Source: Firmicutes bacterium UBA4874
Lineage (GTDB): Bacteria > Bacillota > Clostridia > Caldicoprobacterales > DTU083
Assembly (NCBI GenBank): GCA_002399435.1
Contig: DHDO01000058.1
Coordinates: 10,536-20,846, forward strand
DNA: 10,311 nt
Reading direction: 5' to 3'
Shown: piece after piece, positions 6,486 through 10,311 of the stretch
Numbering within the stretch: position 1 is the first letter of the stretch
How the letters are laid out: the number at the start of each line of letters is the position of its first letter
The notes under the pieces: model-generated
Database searches by the model: none
Told to the model about the DNA's origin: nothing
The model's input: the letters and a program-made list of their open reading frames with translations, nothing else
Translations under genes and position numbers: made by a program

Positions 6486-7494
6486 AGCCCTCCACCTCCT
6501 CCGCCGTGAGGCCCTTGGAACGGACATATTCCATCATCCGATCCGCAACCATGCCACTGTCGGGAAGCTGGATGACAATGTGGCCAAACGCCTTCCCGTC
6601 TATATTTTTCATATCAGCAAACAGGATATTCACCACCTGTCGGAATTCCAGCACCATCTCCGCTATCACCGGTTCCAAAGCGGAGTTCCCGTTGAACACA
6701 ATCCGGCAGCATCGGGTACCGGAAAGCTTTCCCATGGAGGGATCCTCAGGAAAGACCAGGCGTCTGGCAGCGGATGTCTTTGGCCTGGTAAATATATCCT
6801 CCACGCTTCCGACTTCTGCAATGTGGCTGCTGTCCAGAATGGCAACCCGGCTGCATATTTCTTCAATGACCTTCATTTGATGGGTAATGACGACAATCGT
6901 AATGCCAAGACGCCGGTTGATATCCCGCAAAAGCGTCAGCACTCCACGCGTCGTCGATGGATCCAGGGCACTGGTTGCCTCGTCGCAAAGAAGCACCCGG
7001 GGATTGGTGGCAAGGGCCCTGGCAATCGCCACCCTCTGCCGCTGACCTCCGGACAGCTGGGACGGATAGGAATCCGCCCTGTCGGATATGCCCACCAAGG
7101 TCAGCAACTCTTCCGCTCGCTTTGCTGCCGCTTTTTTGTCCACCCCGGCAATCTCCAGGGGAAAACAGACATTTCCGGCTACAGTGCGCTGCATCAGCAG
7201 GTTAAATTGCTGGAATATCATTCCTATGGATCTCCGGATCTGATACAATTCTTTTTTGGTAAGCTGTGAGAGATCGCGCCCGTTAAACCAGACCTTGCCC
7301 TTCGTAGGCTTTTCCAAAAAATTCATGCAGCGCACCAGGGTACTCTTCCCGGCGCCGCTCATTCCGATAATCCCGAAGATCTCTCCCTCCCGGATTTCGA
7401 GGCTGATGTCCTCCAGAGCAGAAATATCGCCGCTTACACCCTGGAAAGTCTTACTCAATCCTTCTATCCGGATAATTGGATTTCCGCTGCTCAT
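6478..7494 (-). CDS. metN: MetN-type methionine ABC transporter ATP-binding protein with NIL domain
   Basis: This is the cytoplasmic ATPase that powers the MetI/MetQ importer. From ATG 7494 it has 338 residues. It shows Walker A GMSGAGKST (44-52), the Q-loop Q95, signature LSGGQ (147-151), Walker B VLLCDEA (167-173, E172 catalytic) and the switch His205. After about residue 258 comes the C-terminal NIL (ACT-like) domain, which in E. coli MetN binds methionine and inhibits transport when the internal pool is high, so feedback control is likely kept. The open frame extends far upstream into the kinase gene, but family alignment starts near PIIRIEGLSKTF. The ATG at 7494 lies four bases after the kinase stop; ATG 7509, overlapping the kinase end by 11 bp, is an alternative start. 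Confidence 0.94.
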   Translation of the reverse strand: MSSGNPIIRIEGLSKTFQGVSGDISALEDISLEIREGEIFGIIGMSGAGKSTLVRCMNFLEKPTKGKVWFNGRDLSQLTKKELYQIRRSIGMIFQQFNLLMQRTVAGNVCFPLEIAGVDKKAAAKRAEELLTLVGISDRADSYPSQLSGGQRQRVAIARALATNPRVLLCDEATSALDPSTTRGVLTLLRDINRRLGITIVVITHQMKVIEEICSRVAILDSSHIAEVGSVEDIFTRPKTSAARRLVFPEDPSMGKLSGTRCCRIVFNGNSALEPVIAEMVLEFRQVVNILFADMKNIDGKAFGHIVIQLPDSGMVADRMMEYVRSKGLTAEEVEGYV

Positions 7495-7498
7495 TGTG

Positions 7499-8428
7499 TC
7501 ACTTCCCATATTCCTGCTCTTTATTTCCCCCCTGATCTCCTGCCGGATTGGTTCCTGCATTGTCAAGCTGCTGTGCCAGTCTGGCAAGGCCGGACTCAAA
7601 GTCCACTCCGAAACGGACATCGGTTCCGGCTTTCTTTGTACGCAGGATACTCCGGACCGTAAAGTCCACTGCAATGGAGGCAGCTTTCTTCAATCCGCAG
7701 CCGCGCATCAAAGCGGCAACCAGAGCACTGCCGAAGACATCCCCGGTTCCGTGATAGTATCCTTCAACCCGGTCCGAAAACTCATAATCGATTTCCCCGG
7801 TGGTCCGGTCATAGACTGCCGCGCCCAGCTGTCGGTCATCAAAATACACGCCGGTCAGCACAACCTTCTTCGGCCCGATTTCCCCCAGTCCCTTCAGCAG
7901 ACGCTCCACATATTTTTGGGTGTAGGGCCCTTCCTGATAAGGCTCATCCAGCAGCATGGCAGCTTCCGTCATATTCGGAACAATCCCGTCCGCCCTCTCA
8001 CAAAGCTTTCGCATTCCTGCGGGAAAGGTGTCCGAAAAAGCCGAATACCGTACTCCATTGTCCCCCATGACAGGATCCACCAGCTTCATCGCTCCATCCG
8101 ACCCCAGCTGCTGAAATATTTCGGATACAATATCCAGCTGCTGGAAAGAACCAAGATAGCCTGTATAAATGGCATCAAACTGCACGTTCAGGGATTGCCA
8201 GTGCCGGACAATCGGAAGGATATCATCCGTCAGATCACGAAAGGTATAGCCGGTAAATCCACCGGTATGGGTCGACAGCACCGCAGTGGGAAGCACACTG
8301 GTCTCAATGCCTGCCGCTGAAATGATGGGCAGGGCGACTGTGAGGGAGCATTTCCCAACGCAGGAGATATCGTGTATCGCCAAAACTCTTTTTTGTACTC
8401 GCTTTTGTACATTCCTTTGTTTCTCCAT
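7499..8428 (-). CDS. Pyridoxal/pyridoxamine kinase (PdxK/PdxY family, ribokinase-like fold)
   Basis: The enzyme should phosphorylate pyridoxal, pyridoxine or pyridoxamine with ATP for vitamin B6 salvage. The protein has 309 residues from ATG 8428. Family marks are LAIHDISCVGKCSLTVALP (16-34), the substrate-side THTGGFTGY (53-61), VDPVMGDNG (117-125), PNMTEA (151-156) and the anion-hole GTGDVFGSAL (227-236) with the catalytic Asp230. AGGAGAG five bases upstream fixes the start; the longer open frame reaching 8596 would run through the promoter. A short in-frame duplication gives VQKRVQKR at 7-14. The C-terminal tail (about 290-309) is polar and probably disordered. It is the first gene of the operon and is followed at once by metN. 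Confidence 0.92.
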   Translation of the reverse strand: MEKQRNVQKRVQKRVLAIHDISCVGKCSLTVALPIISAAGIETSVLPTAVLSTHTGGFTGYTFRDLTDDILPIVRHWQSLNVQFDAIYTGYLGSFQQLDIVSEIFQQLGSDGAMKLVDPVMGDNGVRYSAFSDTFPAGMRKLCERADGIVPNMTEAAMLLDEPYQEGPYTQKYVERLLKGLGEIGPKKVVLTGVYFDDRQLGAAVYDRTTGEIDYEFSDRVEGYYHGTGDVFGSALVAALMRGCGLKKAASIAVDFTVRSILRTKKAGTDVRFGVDFESGLARLAQQLDNAGTNPAGDQGGNKEQEYGK

Positions 8429-8433
8429 GTTCG

Positions 8434-8440
8434 CTCTCCT
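8434..8440 (-). promoter_or_regulatory. Ribosome binding site of the pyridoxal kinase gene
   Basis: AGGAGAG on the minus strand with a five-base gap to the ATG at 8428. It decides the start against upstream in-frame ATGs, which lie inside or above the promoter. Confidence 0.8.
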
Positions 8441-8452
8441 GAATAATTCGTA

Positions 8453-8470
8453 GTAAATAAGTATGTTTAC
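8453..8470. promoter_or_regulatory. Inverted repeat just after the predicted transcription start
   Basis: GTAAA (8453-8457) and TTTAC (8466-8470) form a dyad with an eight-base gap, about 9 to 26 bases downstream of the predicted start of the kinase-metNIQ transcript. This is a typical place for a repressor operator, but a short AT-rich dyad can arise by chance. Confidence 0.3.
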
Positions 8471-8485
8471 AATTATATAGATTAT

Positions 8486-8514
8486 ATCATAAGTCCGTGG
8501 CCTGGATTTGTCAA
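8486..8514 (-). promoter_or_regulatory. Promoter of the pyridoxal kinase-metNIQ operon
   Basis: On the minus strand a perfect TTGACA (8509-8514) is followed after exactly 17 bp by TATGAT (8486-8491), one base from the consensus -10. A further TATAAT lies four bases downstream but at too long a spacing. The start would be near 8479, giving a leader of about 50 nt, too short for a SAM riboswitch or T-box. Confidence 0.75.
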
Positions 8515-8530
8515 TACCTGCCCTGCCGCC

Positions 8531-8560
8531 CCGATTGACACCAATTGACACCGATTGCCA
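8531..8560. repeat. Three tandem 10-bp repeats upstream of the kinase-metNIQ promoter
   Basis: CCGATTGACA, CCAATTGACA and CCGATTGCCA follow each other without gaps. Each later copy differs from the first at one position. They lie about 16 to 46 bp upstream of the -35 box, and their period is close to one helical turn, so a protein could bind all copies on one face of the DNA. Confidence 0.6.
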
Positions 8561-8563
8561 TCC

Positions 8564-8589
8564 TGGAACCTGCAGTTCCATGCTTTTTT
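8564..8589 (+). terminator. Terminator-like hairpin with T run, plus strand, no known upstream gene
   Basis: TGGAAC (8564-8569) and GTTCCA (8575-8580) form a six-base stem, followed after three bases by six T residues (8584-8589). It reads as a weak intrinsic terminator on the plus strand only, antisense to the end of the ABC ATPase gene. On the minus strand there is no T run, so it would not stop transcription from the ATPase gene. The hairpin is short and may be chance. Confidence 0.25.
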
Positions 8590-8596
8590 CGGACAA

Positions 8597-9391
8597 TCAG
8601 GAAAGCAGGGCACGATCATTGGCAAATTCCTCCCCGCTGACCTTCCCAAAACGCTCCAAAAGGTCCTCAACGGTGAGATTCTTCTTCTCCGCCCCTTTAA
8701 TATCCAGAATAATCTGCCCTTCATGCATCATGATCAGGCGATTGCCGTGCCGGATGGCATCCCTCATATTATGGGTGACCATCAATGTAGTAAGATGGTT
8801 GGCAGAGATCAGCTGTTCACTGATTTCCAGCACCTTTTCCGCTGTTCTGGGATCCAATGCCGCAGTATGCTCATCCAGCAGCAGCACTTTCGGCTTTTTC
8901 AGCGTAGCCATCAGCAGTGCCAGTGCCTGCCGCTGTCCGCCGGACAGCAGACCAACCTTTACGGTCATTCGGTCCTCCAGTCCCAGTTCCAATTCCCGGA
9001 GCAGCTGCCGGTAAGTCTCCCGTTCCCTGCGGGTTATGCCCCATTTCAAGCCCCGGTGTTCCCCGCGCCGGGAGGCAAGGGCCAGATTTTCCCCGATTTC
9101 CATATTCGCAGCCGTCCCCATCATGGGATCCTGAAATACCCGTCCCAGAACGGCTGCCCGTTTGTATTCGGGAAGCCGGGTCACATCCATCCCGTCTATC
9201 CGGATCGAGCCATGATCCACGCCATATACACCGGCCACCGCATTCAAAAACGTGGATTTTCCCGCCCCGTTGCCGCCGATCAAAGTGACAAAGTCCCCTT
9301 CCGGCAATTCGGCACAGATATTCCGCAGGGCGACTTTCTCATTGATTGTTCCCGGGTTGAATGTTTTATAGATTCCATCAACAGACAGCAT
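8597..9391 (-). CDS. ABC transporter ATP-binding protein, TrpXYZ-like importer
   Basis: This is the cytoplasmic ATPase of an uptake transporter. The 264-residue protein has Walker A GGNGAGKST (39-47), Q-loop Q87, signature LSGGQ (149-153), Walker B KVLLLDE (168-174) and the switch His207. The segment LLDEHTAALDP (171-181), with His after the catalytic Glu, is characteristic of ATPases that pair with ABC_sub_bind-type (PF04392) lipoproteins, called TrpXYZ in streptococci. The ATG directly follows the permease TAA with no gap, and the G-rich run at the permease 3' end can act as its ribosome binding site. After the stop, about 100 bases of AT-poor spacer lead to the kinase promoter. Tryptophan or tyrosine is a family-based guess; no T-box or other clue is inside the window. 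Confidence 0.88.
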   Translation of the reverse strand: MLSVDGIYKTFNPGTINEKVALRNICAELPEGDFVTLIGGNGAGKSTFLNAVAGVYGVDHGSIRIDGMDVTRLPEYKRAAVLGRVFQDPMMGTAANMEIGENLALASRRGEHRGLKWGITRRERETYRQLLRELELGLEDRMTVKVGLLSGGQRQALALLMATLKKPKVLLLDEHTAALDPRTAEKVLEISEQLISANHLTTLMVTHNMRDAIRHGNRLIMMHEGQIILDIKGAEKKNLTVEDLLERFGKVSGEEFANDRALLS

Positions 9392-10285
9392 TTATTCCAC
9401 CCCCCCATGTGATTTTTGACTCTGATGATAGCGCTGCAGAAAAGTCGGAAGCGACAACGCAACCGCTACCGTGACAGCGGTAAACAGCTTCAGATCATTT
9501 GCCGGCATGCCAAGCTTTAATACCAGGGCAATGATCAGCCGATAAGTTATCGCCCCCAGCGCCAGGGAAATAAGGCGGGTATAAAAATTTTTCCCGCGAA
9601 ACAGCACTTCTCCGATGATCACGGAAGCCAGTCCGATCACAATGGCGCCGGTTCCCATCTGTACATCCGCATAACTCTGACTTTGCGCAATCAGTGCTCC
9701 GCTGGCTGCCACCAGTCCGTTGCTGATCAGCAGGCCCAGGCAGGTCACGGTGTCCGTATTGATTCCCTGCGCTCTTGCCATGTGGGGATTGCTGCCCGTC
9801 GCCCGGATCGCAGAGCCCACCTCTGTTCCAAAAAACCAATACAGGACACTGATCAACAGGAAAACGCACAGCAGCCCCAGTACGATAATCGATGCTGTCC
9901 CACTTAGACCCATGCTTTCAAATACCGTGTATACTGTCTTCATCCGCAGCAGGGAAATGTTTGATTTACCCATGATACGGAGGTTGACGGACCATAAGGC
10001 AATCATGACCAAAATGCCTGACAACAGCGGAGGAATCTTCAGGCGTGTCTGTAAAAGTCCGGTGCAAAGACCGGCTGCCATCCCGCCCAATAAGGCAAGC
10101 AATGTTGCCATATAGGGGTTCCCCCCTGCCGCTATTTCGCGGGCCGCAATGGCGGCGCCCATGGCAATGCTTCCCTCTACTGTCAGATCCGCAATATCCA
10201 GGATCCGATAGGAGATAAACACCCCAATGGTCATAACCGCCCATAACAATCCAAGAGAAACGGCTCCCGATACAATCCCCAACAC
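9392..10285 (-). CDS. ABC transporter permease, TrpXYZ-like (BPD_transp_2 fold)
   Basis: This is an integral membrane subunit of 297 residues with about eight hydrophobic segments spread from residue 5 to about 285. It belongs to the branched-chain-amino-acid/sugar permease fold (PF02653). The segment ILDIADLTVEGSIAMGAAIAA (28-48) and the coupling loop around GSAIRATGSNPHMARAQGI (156-174) are typical of permeases that work with PF04392 binding proteins. The start is GTG at 10285, with GGGAGGGG (10289-10296) just upstream; the following TTG codon is a second possible start. It ends in a polar tail, and its stop touches the ATPase start. The gene for the binding lipoprotein would be expected upstream, beyond the right edge. 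Confidence 0.88.
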   Translation of the reverse strand: MLGIVSGAVSLGLLWAVMTIGVFISYRILDIADLTVEGSIAMGAAIAAREIAAGGNPYMATLLALLGGMAAGLCTGLLQTRLKIPPLLSGILVMIALWSVNLRIMGKSNISLLRMKTVYTVFESMGLSGTASIIVLGLLCVFLLISVLYWFFGTEVGSAIRATGSNPHMARAQGINTDTVTCLGLLISNGLVAASGALIAQSQSYADVQMGTGAIVIGLASVIIGEVLFRGKNFYTRLISLALGAITYRLIIALVLKLGMPANDLKLFTAVTVAVALSLPTFLQRYHQSQKSHGGVE

Positions 10286-10288
10286 AAT

Positions 10289-10296
10289 CCCCTCCC
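10289..10296 (-). promoter_or_regulatory. Ribosome binding site supporting the GTG start of the permease
   Basis: GGGAGGGG on the minus strand places its GGAGG core five bases before GTG 10285. No in-frame ATG lies near, so this site supports a non-ATG start. The remaining 15 bases to the right edge hold no identifiable feature. Confidence 0.7.
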
Positions 10297-10311
10297 TTTA
10301 CTTTACGTATT

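Noticed and set aside
7495..7674. N-terminal extension of MetN by up to 60 residues
   Set aside because: It would overlap the end of the kinase gene, and family homology begins only near the ATG at 7494.
7256..8320. Long plus-strand open frame (354 codons) across metN and the pyridoxal kinase gene
   Set aside because: It crosses two well-supported minus-strand genes and their junction, with low-complexity translation and no domain.
8429..8508. SAM riboswitch or T-box before the metNIQ operon
   Set aside because: The leader from the predicted start is only about 50 nt and has no S-box stems, T-box motif or terminator hairpin.
8429..8596. N-terminal extension of the pyridoxal kinase by 56 residues
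   Set aside because: It would be translated through the promoter and lacks family similarity; a good ribosome binding site precedes ATG 8428.

Overview
The window looks like a stretch of a Firmicutes chromosome, probably a gut-type Clostridia of the Lachnospiraceae kind. The reasons are strong AGGAGG-like ribosome binding sites before almost every gene, sigma-A style promoters, a Gram-positive type NLPA lipoprotein, a roughly balanced base composition, and tightly packed one-strand operons. No mobile element, CRISPR array, tRNA or rRNA was seen. The taxonomic guess is inference. Ten protein-coding genes are supported if the partial ones are counted: nine on the minus strand and one on the plus strand.

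Region 1 (1-3170, minus strand) is a sugar-nucleotide operon. It runs galE (UDP-glucose 4-epimerase), then a sugar-1-phosphate nucleotidyltransferase, then a kinase resembling N-acetylhexosamine 1-kinase (NahK), which is cut by the left edge. The three predicted steps are anomeric phosphorylation of a hexose or N-acetylhexosamine, activation to a nucleotide sugar, and 4-epimerisation. GalE has a cysteine at position 298, where E. coli GalE has Tyr299. This favours N-acetylated UDP-sugars. The layout recalls the bifidobacterial lacto-N-biose/galacto-N-biose operon, but with a GalU/GlmU-like pyrophosphorylase in place of the uridylyltransferase. The galE promoter has a perfect 13-bp palindrome between its -35 and -10 boxes.

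Region 2 (3171-4930) is a single plus-strand gene for a Si-type citrate synthase. It has its own strong promoter, divergent from galE, and a leader of about 180 nt. A strong hairpin follows it and probably serves as a shared terminator for two converging transcripts.

Region 3 (4941-8514, minus strand) is a four-gene operon: a pyridoxal/pyridoxamine kinase, then metN, metI and metQ, a complete methionine-type ABC importer. A good promoter lies just upstream of the kinase. Three tandem 10-bp repeats sit upstream of that promoter. The leader is too short for a SAM riboswitch. This couples vitamin B6 salvage to amino-acid uptake.

Region 4 (8597 to the right edge, minus strand) holds the permease and ATPase of a second ABC importer of the TrpXYZ-like type. 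Its substrate-binding protein would be expected just beyond the right edge. The two genes abut with no gap.
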